DNA from: JARRRL01 sp037380725
GTDB taxonomy: Bacteria > Pseudomonadota > Gammaproteobacteria > Pseudomonadales > JANQJO01
DNA: 34,059 nt
Assembly: GCA_037380725.1 (NCBI GenBank)
Contig: JARRRL010000091.1
Span: forward strand, 1 to 34,059
Direction of reading: 5' to 3'
Shown: one piece after another, positions 7,184-16,532 of the stretch
Layout of the letters: each line of letters starts with the position of its first letter
How positions within the stretch are numbered: position 1 is the stretch's first letter
Program-made: the position numbers and the translations under genes
Notes under the pieces: model-generated
What the model was told of the DNA's origin: nothing
The model's input: the letters and a program-made list of their open reading frames with translations, nothing else
Databases searched by the model: none

Positions 7184-8671
7184 ATGCGCATTATACAAGC
7201 ACCAAGAACGTGGCTCTCCCACTTTTCCCCCTCACATCTGCTCCACACAATGCTGCTCTGTGCGACCTTACTCTGCTCAACCCTCTCTTGTAAAACAGTA
7301 ATCGCTCTCCCGGCACAGGCGGACACCGCACAAGTCGACTGTGCCGCAATGCTTGCAGCCACCCATGAGCACGTGTTAGAGAACGGCTTGAAAGTGATCG
7401 TACGTGAAGATCACCGATCCCCCATCGTATCATTTCAAATTTGGTATCATGTCGGCGCCAGCGACGAGCCTCATCATCTCACGGGAATATCTCATGTGCT
7501 AGAACACCTGATGTTTAAAGGCACTACTGCCCTTCAGCCTGGCGAATTTTCAGCCTGGATTTCCGAATTAGGCGGGCAAGAAAACGCGTTCACGGCCCGT
7601 GATCAAACGGTATACTACCAAACGTGGGGCGCGCACAACCTCGCGCTGAGCATGGCACTGGAAGCAGACCGCATGAGTCACCTGCTTTTTTCGCAGGAAG
7701 AGTTCGACAAAGAACTCCAGGTTGTCAAAGAAGAGCGACGTCTACGCACCGAAGACAACCCGAACGCCAAACTCTATGAACGCTTTCTACGCGTCGCCTA
7801 CCAATCGAGCCCTTACGGTCAACCGGTTATTGGCTGGATGCATGATTTAGATCACATTACACTCAAAGATGCTCAAAATTGGTACAAATCTTGGTACGCC
7901 CCCAACAATGCGACCATCATCATCGCCGGAGACGTTCACGCGGCAGACGTTTTTTCCGAAGCACAACGCGCTTTTGGGAATACACCGCGCCACACGCTAC
8001 CCAAGCGCAATCGCCCTCTGGAAGTGGAACCCCTGGGTGAAAAACGCCTTATTGTCAAAGCACCTGCTCAGTTACCCACTCTGCTCATGGGCTTCGTGGC
8101 GCCATCCTTGACGACCGCCGACAACCCGGCGGACGCACACGCCCTTTACATGCTGTCCGCAATCTTGGATGGCGGCGAAAGCGCTCGCTTGGCCAGCCAC
8201 GTGGTACGCGGCAATGAAATCGCCGCCAGCGCCAGCGCCAGCTACTCCCCCATCTCGCGTGGAGACACATTATTTTTGTTATCGGGAACGCCCAATAAAA
8301 CCATCGGTATCGGACAACTTGAAACCGCCCTCTGGGCTGAAATCAAAGCGCTGCAAGCCAATCCGCCCACACAACAAGAGCTTGACCGCGTACGCGCCCA
8401 ACTCATCGCCGGCCTGATTTATGATCAAGACTCCTTAAGTGGTCAATCACACGGCATTGGCCAACTGGAAAGCGCGGGGATGAGCTGGCGTGATTTTCCC
8501 GAATTGGTCAACGCCTTGAGCGCCGTCACACCCAAAGCCGTTCAAGCTGCCGCACAGAAATACCTCATCGCTGATCATCTCACCGTTGGACAATTGGATC
8601 CTCAGCCGATGGACGCTCCACCGCTTTCTTCATCCCGCGCCTCAATAGATGACGCAACCCGCCAACATTGA
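7184..8671 (+). CDS. M16 family zinc peptidase (active subunit), exported
   Basis: This is a processing-peptidase-like M16 protein of 495 residues. An N-terminal signal sequence has its hydrophobic core at about residues 18-34 (LLHTMLLCATLLCSTLSC), so it is likely periplasmic or an outer-membrane lipoprotein. The inverted zinc motif H104-VLE-H108 is intact and the third ligand glutamate is at about 183 (VVKEERRLR). The C-terminal M16 repeat follows. ATG 7184 has AGAGGG at a good distance. The next gene encodes an inactive M16 partner. Such pairs assemble like mitochondrial processing peptidase and lie between ftsY and rsmD in Pseudomonas. The substrate is unknown. Confidence 0.92.
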   Translation: MRIIQAPRTWLSHFSPSHLLHTMLLCATLLCSTLSCKTVIALPAQADTAQVDCAAMLAATHEHVLENGLKVIVREDHRSPIVSFQIWYHVGASDEPHHLTGISHVLEHLMFKGTTALQPGEFSAWISELGGQENAFTARDQTVYYQTWGAHNLALSMALEADRMSHLLFSQEEFDKELQVVKEERRLRTEDNPNAKLYERFLRVAYQSSPYGQPVIGWMHDLDHITLKDAQNWYKSWYAPNNATIIIAGDVHAADVFSEAQRAFGNTPRHTLPKRNRPLEVEPLGEKRLIVKAPAQLPTLLMGFVAPSLTTADNPADAHALYMLSAILDGGESARLASHVVRGNEIAASASASYSPISRGDTLFLLSGTPNKTIGIGQLETALWAEIKALQANPPTQQELDRVRAQLIAGLIYDQDSLSGQSHGIGQLESAGMSWRDFPELVNALSAVTPKAVQAAAQKYLIADHLTVGQLDPQPMDAPPLSSSRASIDDATRQH

Positions 8672-8718
8672 AGCATTCGCTTACACACCGAAATAGGCTA
8701 CCCGATACGAGGTGCTCC

Positions 8719-10083
8719 ATGAAATCGCATTCCCCCACAATCGAACGACGCTTTTCCAGAAAAGCGTTAAATATCATGACAATAAGCGTAGCAATCGCCA
8801 TTTTCCTCCTGTCTCGCACGTATACTGATAGTGTTTCTACGACGACTTCTTCCACAGACAAATCGCCACAGGAGAACACATCGGCCAACCTGAGACCGCA
8901 TCTGCTGGACATCAAAACCCAAGCATTAAACACGGCGCAACCCCCCATCACGCTTCCCATACAAACTTGGCGACACGACACCGGCGCTCAACTGTTATTT
9001 GTTGAATCCTCTGAAATCCCCATGCTCAACATTGAACTCATTTTTGATGCGGGCAGCGCACGCGACACCGATTTACCTGGCCTGGCGCGCATGACTAATA
9101 ACTTGATCGGCGAAGGCAGCACGCAGCACAGCGTTGAAGAAATCGCCCAAACGTTCGAGTCACTTGGCAGTGAATTTAACACCGCATCAGAACGAGATAT
9201 GGGCGTGCTTAGTCTCAAAACGCTCGCTTCAGACGCCAACCTGCAAGCATCCCTGAACTTATTTATTGAAGTGTTGAGCCAACCCAGTTTTCCTGAAGCC
9301 GCGCTCACACGCGTAAAAAGCTCAGCGGTGGGTTATTGGCAGCAACGTCTTGCACAATTCCATCGTACGCATTACACGGCGGCAAACGCCACAATCGCTA
9401 TCGTTGGCGCCATAAACTGGAATCGCGCAAAAGAAATAGCTGAAAAAATAATCGCCGCTTTACCCGCCGGCTCTCCCCTTCCGCCTCTGCCATCCATCAC
9501 TGAACCAGCAAGCACTGAACACATTCACATCGAGTTTCCCAGTCAACAAACGCACATTCGCATTGCGACACTGTCCACCAACCGCCATGACAAACGACTG
9601 ATTCCACTGATCGTTGCTAACGAGGTGCTGGGTGGAGGCGGCTTTACCTCACAACTCAACAAAGTGATTCGTCAAGACAAGGGTCTCGCATACAGCGTAT
9701 ACAGTTATGCGGGCGCTATGCAATCTGAAGGCGTGTTTGTCATCGATTTGCAAACCCAAAACGACAGCGCCGCGCAAGCACTCAAACTGGCTGAAAAAAC
9801 CTTAGCGACTTTTATCGAAAAAGGACCCTCCGCCCAAGACCTAGAAAAAGCCACAAAACACCTTGTGGCCAGCTTCCCGCTTGGTTTGTCTACCAATAAC
9901 GGGATTCTCCGTCAACTCGCCAACATGGGATTTTATCATTTACCTAAAAATTATTTAGAGCTGTACACCAAGCAGATACTGGACACCACGCCTCAAACCG
10001 CTCAGCGTGTCTTCAGCGACATTATTCACCCAGGCAAACACCTGATCATCACCCTAGGTCCAACTCCGCCCGAGAGCACATAA
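8719..10083 (+). CDS. M16 family peptidase-like protein (inactive partner subunit)
   Basis: The protein has 454 residues from ATG 8719, which is preceded by GAGGTG. A TTG start at 8668 overlapping the previous stop is possible but less likely. A hydrophobic segment at residues 20-33 (NIMTISVAIAIFLLS) acts as a signal or anchor. Where M16 enzymes have HxxEH, this one reads LARMTNNLIGEGS, so zinc binding and catalysis are lost. The C-terminal half keeps the substrate-binding features (NEVLGGGGFTSQLNKVIR and KGLAYSVYSY). This is the usual arrangement in two-subunit M16 systems: the partner contributes to the substrate chamber. It is 47 bases downstream of the active subunit and probably co-transcribed with it. 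Confidence 0.9.
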   Translation: MKSHSPTIERRFSRKALNIMTISVAIAIFLLSRTYTDSVSTTTSSTDKSPQENTSANLRPHLLDIKTQALNTAQPPITLPIQTWRHDTGAQLLFVESSEIPMLNIELIFDAGSARDTDLPGLARMTNNLIGEGSTQHSVEEIAQTFESLGSEFNTASERDMGVLSLKTLASDANLQASLNLFIEVLSQPSFPEAALTRVKSSAVGYWQQRLAQFHRTHYTAANATIAIVGAINWNRAKEIAEKIIAALPAGSPLPPLPSITEPASTEHIHIEFPSQQTHIRIATLSTNRHDKRLIPLIVANEVLGGGGFTSQLNKVIRQDKGLAYSVYSYAGAMQSEGVFVIDLQTQNDSAAQALKLAEKTLATFIEKGPSAQDLEKATKHLVASFPLGLSTNNGILRQLANMGFYHLPKNYLELYTKQILDTTPQTAQRVFSDIIHPGKHLIITLGPTPPEST

Positions 10084-10149
10084 GAATACGACACCGCATG
10101 ACATCAACATTCTCTCCACGCCTTCACAAAACCAGGAGTAGTAACACGC

Positions 10150-10710
10150 ATGTCACACGTACGCATCACGGGTGGGCAAGCATGTGGACAAAAAATTCGC
10201 GTCCCCGATGTGAAAATGGTGCGCCCGTCGCCGGATCGCGCACGCACCACACTGTTTAATTGGTTAATGCCTTTTACACAGGGCATTCGCGTCTTGGACT
10301 TGTACGCGGGAAGTGGTATTTTGAGTTACGAAGCGCTCTCCCGAGGGGCGAGTGAAGCGCATTTGGTGGATATAAACAAAAAAGTCAACACCCACCTAAA
10401 CCACTGCGCCAAGACCTGGACATACGGCCACATTCACATCTACCTTGCCGATTGCCAGAAGTGGCTACTCCACCATGCCCATTTGGGGCCCTTTGATCTG
10501 ATTTTTCTTGACCCACCTTTTCACCAGAACACACTGCTGCAACGCAGCCTCGAACACATACAGCAACAGCGCTACCTGGCCAAAAACGGATTTATCTATA
10601 CAGAACGCGCGCAACAAGCTGCGCCGCCAACGGTTTCCAACTTTTCGGTGTATCGAGAAAAACGCTTTGGAACCGTCATCGGAACACTTTACATCGAAAA
10701 AACCGTATAA
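10150..10710 (+). CDS. rsmD: 16S rRNA (guanine-966-N2)-methyltransferase RsmD
   Basis: RsmD methylates N2 of G966 in 16S rRNA. The length (186 residues) is typical. It begins with the family start VRITGGQACGQKI, followed by RPSPDRARTTLFNWL. The SAM site reads VLDLYAGSGILSYEALSRGA and the catalytic N6/N2-methyltransferase motif is FDLIFLDPPF. The start ATG 10150 has AGGAG about ten bases upstream. It follows the M16 pair with a short gap, as in Pseudomonas, but coaD, often the next gene, is absent here. Confidence 0.95.
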   Translation: MSHVRITGGQACGQKIRVPDVKMVRPSPDRARTTLFNWLMPFTQGIRVLDLYAGSGILSYEALSRGASEAHLVDINKKVNTHLNHCAKTWTYGHIHIYLADCQKWLLHHAHLGPFDLIFLDPPFHQNTLLQRSLEHIQQQRYLAKNGFIYTERAQQAAPPTVSNFSVYREKRFGTVIGTLYIEKTV

Positions 10711-10787
10711 CAAACTTTGGTGGGAGGGGGCCGCGTATACTCAGCATACGAGCAACGCGGCGAAGATCTAGGTGATCATCTCGGTGA

Positions 10788-10931
10788 TCAATTGGATTGA
10801 GGCGTACAGGCATTCACAATGCCCAGCTCTCGAAGCATGACACCACGCGCATCACTGGCCCAAAAATTAGCAAACGTTCTTTCTGCCGCCGGCATGGTGT
10901 AGCGCACACACACCGAATCCACAATCACCGC
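10788..10931 (-). pseudogene. In-frame continuation of the CxxCH lipoprotein beyond a TGA
   Basis: After the TGA at 10934-10932 the same frame stays open for 47 more codons, to TGA 10790-10788. The product includes VDSVCVRYTMP and TFANFWASDARG. From memory, homologues of this lipoprotein family end their C-terminal CxxCH domain with a similar Cys...MP...FW pattern. So this looks like the natural end of the protein, cut off by a nonsense codon (or a sequencing error). No frameshift is needed. Confidence 0.7.
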
Positions 10932-12662
10932 TCAAACGGCCACAAAACTCGCAGACGTTTCAAAAGGCAGCAATTTTGACGTTTGGTGGCACGCTCGGCA
11001 ATAGGGCGCAAACACCTTTTCATACAGCTCCGGCCTGTCCTGCCAACCCTCCGGAATCGGACCATGCGAACCCGTAGCACGCGTCATCTCCTCCATCGGC
11101 GCACCGCGTTGCGCATCAATATACAAATTCACGCTCTTCGGCGTTGCGCCAGCTTTCGCAATTAAATCGTTGATGTAACGCATCGTCGCCATTTGATCGG
11201 CCTGAGTAAACCCATTCCGATTGGAATAATCAAATTCTGGTATCGCCAGCGGCAAGTAAGAAGACCCCGTTATCGAACGGCTCACCAAATCATATTCACC
11301 ACCGTGACACACGGTACAAATTTCTGGAAAATGCTTTTCGCCCTCAGAATCCAATATAGCCAGCGGCAACAAGCTGCCATCCTGCAAGTACACATAAAAT
11401 TTAATCGCATTGGGTGTCGTCCCATCTGCATTCTCCAGATATTCCATTGCCACCGACGCAAAGGGCGCTCGGTTCAAGTCGGTTGCCTCCTGCAGAGAGC
11501 GATTGAGACTCACATCACCATCCACAGAACCAAAGTTCTCAGAAATACATATCACAGCAACGGGATCATTGACCACTTCCGTTCTGCGCGATTTTGGTTT
11601 AACGGTATCCGCCACTTCCGATGGCATCGGAACATCAACTGTATCGGATTTGCTCATACAACGCACACGTCGACCTAAACCAAAATCGCCGCCGTTATAA
11701 AATACCGCCACAGGAATTTCATCATCTCTCCAACCGTGCAAACGCTTGAAATTCTGCAAGGAGCGTTTATCCAATCGTAACTCTCGCTCCTGACCAGAAT
11801 TCAGATTAATCTCTTTTACCGTATATCGACGAAACGCACCAATTGCTTCGTAGTATTCGTCACCATGATCATTCATTTCTCGCAATTCACGCCCGCTCAA
11901 CGGGTTATTACGTCTTCGGACTGGTTGCCCAACGGTATTATCTTCCGGATCGGTGAATTTATAAGTTAGAAATTGCAGATCGGGGGTTGGGCTATCACTG
12001 GGATCAACCAATGTCGTGAAATTACTCATTTTCACTGCCGCAGGCACTTCGATCTCAACCGAGTTATTATTATTGTTATTGTTGTTCCCATTATTAAAAT
12101 TACCATTACCAAAGCCAGGCCCCGGACCCGCTTTATTGCCCACATCAGCACTCGTTTCGGTTCTTCCCGTAAATTTCGCCAACAAAGCAGCCGCTTCCTG
12201 ACTCACCACTACTTTCTCTGTGCTCGGTGCCGATCGCACCACATCCGCTGTACCATCATCGACTTTCAAATACGCCACACCCGCTTCCGGCCAAAACGCC
12301 GTTCCCGCCAAGTCAGTCGGTTGAAACTCCATTCGATAGGGATACAGTTCAATACCAAAATTTGTGAATGTTCTCTGCGGCACACTCTCGCTGATCGTCG
12401 ATGCAACCTCAATCCAAGAACCCTCAGCTTCACCCTCACCATAATTCATCGCCATCAGACGCACCACCTTCCCGGGCTGCGTCGAGTTACCACTCAACTC
12501 GATTGAATCGACATTGACGTTATTGGACTCAGGATTAGGAATCATAATCGTTGCGCGCTGTTCAGACACCGAATCATCAAATTCAATCTCATTACAGCCA
12601 GATAACATCAACGAACTCAATCCCACGATCACACTTGGCACAACCAACAAACAGCGTTTCAT
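10932..12662 (-). CDS. Large lipoprotein with two CxxCH (c-type haem) motifs
   Basis: The start ATG 12662 opens a lipoprotein signal ending LMLSGC (Cys23), so the protein should be lipid-anchored outside the cytoplasm. A longer frame to 12728 adds only non-signal sequence. There is an N-terminal beta-rich region and then a linker very rich in Asn and Gly (near residues 180-198). A second domain holds VAVFYNGGDFGLGR and PFASVAMEYL. Two haem-binding motifs follow, CTVCH (near residue 470) and CRACH (near residue 560). The family is otherwise uncharacterised to me. An electron-transfer or redox-enzyme role is inferred only from the CxxCH motifs. The frame ends at a TGA that appears premature. 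It is isolated and convergent with rsmD. Confidence 0.8.
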   Translation of the reverse strand: MKRCLLVVPSVIVGLSSLMLSGCNEIEFDDSVSEQRATIMIPNPESNNVNVDSIELSGNSTQPGKVVRLMAMNYGEGEAEGSWIEVASTISESVPQRTFTNFGIELYPYRMEFQPTDLAGTAFWPEAGVAYLKVDDGTADVVRSAPSTEKVVVSQEAAALLAKFTGRTETSADVGNKAGPGPGFGNGNFNNGNNNNNNNNSVEIEVPAAVKMSNFTTLVDPSDSPTPDLQFLTYKFTDPEDNTVGQPVRRRNNPLSGRELREMNDHGDEYYEAIGAFRRYTVKEINLNSGQERELRLDKRSLQNFKRLHGWRDDEIPVAVFYNGGDFGLGRRVRCMSKSDTVDVPMPSEVADTVKPKSRRTEVVNDPVAVICISENFGSVDGDVSLNRSLQEATDLNRAPFASVAMEYLENADGTTPNAIKFYVYLQDGSLLPLAILDSEGEKHFPEICTVCHGGEYDLVSRSITGSSYLPLAIPEFDYSNRNGFTQADQMATMRYINDLIAKAGATPKSVNLYIDAQRGAPMEEMTRATGSHGPIPEGWQDRPELYEKVFAPYCRACHQTSKLLPFETSASFVAV

Positions 12663-12728
12663 TCTGGCGGATCGACACACACCAAAACACATTATAAACC
12701 AATCAATTTTCAACTGACTCGCAAGCAT

Positions 12729-13162
12729 TTAACTTTACTCCCAACAAACTCAAGCTAAGTTTGTAGATAACAATTCAAATTCTTTATAAGTTATTCTTTT
12801 ATTTTTTTCATCTTTACATACAACATAAACTTTCTGGAGCAAGTACTGCCTATCTTCGCATTCTTAGCAACGTTTGGCTTCACACCATCCTTTTCTTTTT
12901 GCAAGAATATGTATCTTTATAAAAGAATCAAAGAGGCGACGACAGCGGCCAATCACTGCCTCAGTCGATGTGATGCATAACGAAGCCCAGCACAACAACA
13001 ACGACAACAATGTTTCCGAGCTGTAACAAACTCAACAGAAACAGACACTACAGAGAATCAACATATTTTATAAAAGTGTTATAAAAGCATTGCGAAAGTA
13101 CTGGCCACTCAATAAAATTGCTTCACACCCCCCCACTGATCAGGAAGTCAGGGAAATTGTCA
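12729..13162. other. Intergenic region without a recognisable gene
   Basis: These 434 bases separate the divergent lipoprotein and gamma-glutamyltranspeptidase genes. The half nearest the lipoprotein is AT-rich. The element TTTATAAAA occurs twice (near 12915 and 13069) and ATAAAAG recurs, which would suit -10 regions, but I cannot assign a promoter pair. No RNA gene or conserved coding segment was found. Confidence 0.6.
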
Positions 13163-14899
13163 ATGAAACAGGTTTTGCTTCTCACCGCGTTCACACTACT
13201 GATCGCCTGCACATCAACCCACCTTCCCGATCGCTTTCGATCCGCTCCTCACCCTCCCCAGCTCGAGGTGTCGCAGCTGAAAGCGAGCCCGTCCAAAGCC
13301 GCTATTGCCAGTGCTCACCCACTGGCAACCCAAGCAGGCATTGAAGTACTCGCTCAAGGTGGTAATGCTTTTGATGCCGCCGTCGCCGTAGCGGCTGTGC
13401 TCAGTGTCGTCGAACCTTATAGTGCAGGCTTAGGCGGTGGTGGTTTCTGGTTGGTGCAACGACCCGACGAAGCCGCTGTCGTCATCGATGCACGCGAAAC
13501 CACGCCACACGCTTTAACAAATAACCACTTTTTAACTAAAAATCACTTTGATCGAGATAAAGCCATCAACGGTCCCTTAGCAGCTGGCATTCCAGGACAA
13601 GCGGCAGCCTTTGCATACATCGCCGAACAGTACGGAACACTGCCTCTTAGCACGACACTCTCTCGGGCCATTCAGTATGCCAAGCAGGGCTTTCCCGTCG
13701 ACAAGGTCTATTTGCAACTGGGCACGCTGCGTCAAGATGCACTCGCACGCTATCCATCCAGTAGCCATCTGCTGCCCAACGGAAAGCCGCCAACTATAGG
13801 CACGCTAATTAAACAAGCCCAATTAGCCAACACGTTACAGTCACTGGCTCAGCACGGCCACGCGGGTTTCTACGAAGGTCCAGTGGCTGACCAATTAGTC
13901 AGCAGTGTGCGTAGCGCTGGCGGGGTATGGCAAGCCACAGATTTATCTTCTTATAAAGTTAAAATACGAACGCCCATTGTTGGCTCCTATCACGGCCTCA
14001 CCGTGACCTCTGCCCCACCGCCCTCAGCAGGCGGCATATTGTTGATCGACATGCTCAACATGCTCGAACACTATGATTTAGATACGTTATCCAATGCAGA
14101 TCGCACACACCTGATCGCGGAAGTCATGCGTCGCGCCTACCAACAACGAGCCACCCATTTAGGAGACCCTGATTTTATTGAAATCCCCGTAGAACGCCTG
14201 ACGTCAAAGTCTTTTGCAAAGGATCAAATGGTGGATTTCAGTTGGCGACACGCCTCAGCCAGCCCAGACACCCAACCCACTCACGAAGGCACACACACCA
14301 CACACTTTTCGGTTCTGGATAACAGGGGCAATCGAGTCAGTGCGACCCTAAGTATTAATTTACCTTTTGGCTCCGCTTTTGTGGCAGCGGGTACTGGCGT
14401 CTTACTAAACAACGAACTGGATGATTTCGCGCTAGATCCGAAAGGTCAAAATGCATACGGTCTCACAGGCAGCACCGCAAACGCCTTAGCTCCTGGTAAA
14501 AGACCGCTGTCCAGCATGAGCCCGACGTTCATCGAATCGTCCGACTGGCTAGGAATACTGGGCACCCCCGGCGGCAGTCGGATTACCACAATGGTTTTAT
14601 TGGGGATATTAGAAGCAGCCGCAAATAAGCCGCCAGAAGCATGGGTGAAGCGACCGCGTTTTCATCATCAATATCTTCCAGATCGAATTGAATTCGAAGC
14701 CGGAACCCTGGACCCCGCCCTCGAAGCCGCATTACGTGATCGTGGACACACGCTCCACGTTCTGTCACGACGATACGGCAATATGCAAGCCATATTATGG
14801 AAAAAACGCGTCAATCAGGTTTTCGCCGCCAGCGATCCACGCCGTATCGGCCAAGCGCTCGTCGCCGACCCCACTCAGTGGCATCCCTCGCCCGATTAA
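13163..14899 (+). CDS. ggt: Gamma-glutamyltranspeptidase, lipoprotein type
   Basis: This Ntn-hydrolase cleaves the gamma-glutamyl bond of glutathione and related compounds outside the cytoplasm. It is made as a precursor that cuts itself into large and small subunits. ATG 13163 has AGGGAA upstream and gives a lipoprotein signal ending LLIAC. An in-frame TTG at 13118 is less likely. The N-terminal family signature reads ASAHPLATQAGIEVLAQGGN, and GLGGGGFWLV follows. The self-cleavage and catalytic threonine is T379, in THTTHFSVLD. The small subunit includes GTGVLLNNELDDF, PLSSMSPT and TPGGSRI. The length of 578 residues is normal. A homologue lies in the same broad neighbourhood in Pseudomonas aeruginosa. 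Confidence 0.95.
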   Translation: MKQVLLLTAFTLLIACTSTHLPDRFRSAPHPPQLEVSQLKASPSKAAIASAHPLATQAGIEVLAQGGNAFDAAVAVAAVLSVVEPYSAGLGGGGFWLVQRPDEAAVVIDARETTPHALTNNHFLTKNHFDRDKAINGPLAAGIPGQAAAFAYIAEQYGTLPLSTTLSRAIQYAKQGFPVDKVYLQLGTLRQDALARYPSSSHLLPNGKPPTIGTLIKQAQLANTLQSLAQHGHAGFYEGPVADQLVSSVRSAGGVWQATDLSSYKVKIRTPIVGSYHGLTVTSAPPPSAGGILLIDMLNMLEHYDLDTLSNADRTHLIAEVMRRAYQQRATHLGDPDFIEIPVERLTSKSFAKDQMVDFSWRHASASPDTQPTHEGTHTTHFSVLDNRGNRVSATLSINLPFGSAFVAAGTGVLLNNELDDFALDPKGQNAYGLTGSTANALAPGKRPLSSMSPTFIESSDWLGILGTPGGSRITTMVLLGILEAAANKPPEAWVKRPRFHHQYLPDRIEFEAGTLDPALEAALRDRGHTLHVLSRRYGNMQAILWKKRVNQVFAASDPRRIGQALVADPTQWHPSPD

Positions 14900-14936
14900 T
14901 CAAAACCATTCACGGCGTCCGCACACACAGACACTT

Positions 14937-15278
14937 CTACTCGTTGTCGTCGTAGTAGTCTTTACCCGGCTCATGCTTTTGTGTGCAACCCAAGCAACGG
15001 AAAAAAGTCGCTTTAAACGGTTGCACAACCATTTTGTCTCCTGCTTCTTCTGCATTCCCACCCAGCATACTGAACGGAAGCGTTACAACGAATACACCAG
15101 CCCCCAGCACAGTCCACGCAAGCGTGAGCGGACGAATTAAAATGCCATCAGCCGCCATCTCTAGTGCGGATGGGCGCTCATCCACCGTATTAGCAAGCAC
15201 CACTGACGATGAGAGCGTCGACGTCGTCAGCACAGTGCCAACCAGAATGGAAATTGCCAACTTTTTCACCTTCTGCAT
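14937..15278 (-). CDS. Small conserved membrane/exported protein of unknown function
   Basis: The protein has 113 residues from ATG 15278. An upstream frame to 15335 adds a Cys/Arg-rich start that does not look like a signal. An N-terminal signal sequence (KLAISILVGTVLTTSTLSSS, then VVLA) is followed by PSALEMAADGILIRPLTLA. Next is a hydrophobic helix (WTVLGAGVFVVTLPFSMLGG) and a C-terminal part with FRCLGC. This matches a family of small gammaproteobacterial proteins sometimes labelled 'multidrug transporter' without evidence. The ending is acidic (KDYYDDNE). No function is proposed. Confidence 0.75.
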   Translation of the reverse strand: MQKVKKLAISILVGTVLTTSTLSSSVVLANTVDERPSALEMAADGILIRPLTLAWTVLGAGVFVVTLPFSMLGGNAEEAGDKMVVQPFKATFFRCLGCTQKHEPGKDYYDDNE

Positions 15279-15451
15279 AATACTTCTCACTCTTTGAGCC
15301 CACAATAATAGATTAAACCGTTTCCAACAGCACAATGGGAAACAGCATCACGCCTTATAGATCACCATAGCACACCGAATCATCACACATGCCACAACAA
15401 GCCGTTTTTCTTACCTTATGTCTTCCTTATGGAATTAGCTTATAGACTTAT

Positions 15452-15467
15452 CTTACGGACTTACGGA
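15452..15467. repeat. 8-bp tandem duplication (CTTACGGA x2)
   Basis: CTTACGGA is repeated head to tail at 15452 and 15460. It lies in the 248-base gap between mutM and the small membrane protein. The surrounding bases are also built of related CTTAT/CTTAC words, starting near 15411. Confidence 0.8.
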
Positions 15468-15526
15468 CGCTCCACATTCATATCATTATGATGTTATTTT
15501 ACACGTGATTACACACAACAATCCGA

Positions 15527-16348
15527 TCAGCCCCGCTGGCAAGCGGAGCAATAAAATGTGCTACGCTGCCCAAGCTTCATTACACGTATTAATGCACCGC
15601 ACGCGGTGCAGGGTTCACCAGCCCGCCCATAGACAAAAAGATGCTGACTAAAATAGCCGGGCTCTCCAGCGCCATTCACAAAGTCACGCAATGTCGTACC
15701 ACCTTGCTCAATGGCTTCACCCAGAACCGCTTTGATGGCATCCACCAAACCAGCCAAACGCGCTTTACTGAGACGCCCCGCTGCACACTTCGGATGAATA
15801 CGCGCTCGAAATAAAGCTTCATTTGCGTAAATATTACCTACACCCACCACGGTGGACGCATTCATAATGCAATTTTTAATGGGCGCTTTACGTCTCACCG
15901 TCTTTGAAGCCAAATAATCGCTTGTAAAATCGAGACCCAATGGCTCTGGTCCCAGATGATCCAACAGCGGATGCGCCATCGGCAATGCCTTCAGCCACAG
16001 TAAACAACCAAATCGACGAGGATCGTGATACCGGAGCACCCAGCCCCCCTCGAGCGTCAACACCACATGGTCATGTTTACGCGCAGGCGCATCCCATTTT
16101 GCCAGACGCAACGAACCACTCATCCCGAGGTGCCACAAAAATCCTTTATTATTATCTAATGTAAAAATCAAATACTTACTACGTCTTTCAATACGCTGTA
16201 TGACTCGCCCGCTGACCAAGCTGGAAAAATCAGCCGGAACAGGCCAGCGCAAAGCAGGTTGGATCACCAGACAACTCACCACACGTCGACCACAAACGTG
16301 GGAAATCAAACCTCGCCGCGTCGTTTCAACCTCAGGTAATTCAGGCAT
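15527..16348 (-). CDS. mutM: Formamidopyrimidine-DNA glycosylase MutM (Fpg)
   Basis: This base-excision enzyme removes 8-oxoguanine and formamidopyrimidines and then cuts at the abasic site. The mature protein must begin MPELPEVETTRRGL, because the N-terminal proline is the catalytic nucleophile. I therefore place the start at ATG 16348, not at the upstream codon 16354. The conserved lysine lies in RRSKYLIF, the H2TH region is GVGNIYANEALF, and the C-terminal zinc finger is CTAC...CSAC. All catalytic features are intact and the 273-residue length is typical. Confidence 0.97.
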   Translation of the reverse strand: MPELPEVETTRRGLISHVCGRRVVSCLVIQPALRWPVPADFSSLVSGRVIQRIERRSKYLIFTLDNNKGFLWHLGMSGSLRLAKWDAPARKHDHVVLTLEGGWVLRYHDPRRFGCLLWLKALPMAHPLLDHLGPEPLGLDFTSDYLASKTVRRKAPIKNCIMNASTVVGVGNIYANEALFRARIHPKCAAGRLSKARLAGLVDAIKAVLGEAIEQGGTTLRDFVNGAGEPGYFSQHLFVYGRAGEPCTACGALIRVMKLGQRSTFYCSACQRG

Positions 16349-16532
16349 AGCCACTCACTTCACAAACGCTCTTTTTATTAACAAACTTGAGTAAAACTAT
16401 AAGGCTAGTAAGACTAAAAAAGACCACTTACGCTAGAACGACGTCAATGAACCATTGTTAAAAATCTTTTAACGTTCTCTTTATTATTTATGATGTTAAT
16501 TTTACTCACTCAGCTTTCAGGTTACTTCACTT

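Noticed and set aside
8668..8718. TTG 8668 as start of the second M16 gene
   Set aside because: It overlaps the previous stop but has no ribosome binding site. ATG 8719 has GAGGTG at the right distance and opens directly before the membrane/signal segment.
10932..10934. TGA as a selenocysteine codon in the CxxCH lipoprotein
   Set aside because: No clear SECIS-like hairpin follows the TGA, and the codon is not at a known redox position. A nonsense change or sequencing error is simpler.
11193..12506. Long plus-strand frames opposite the lipoprotein gene
   Set aside because: They are antisense shadows. The minus-strand frame has a lipoprotein signal and CxxCH motifs, whereas these have no recognisable features.
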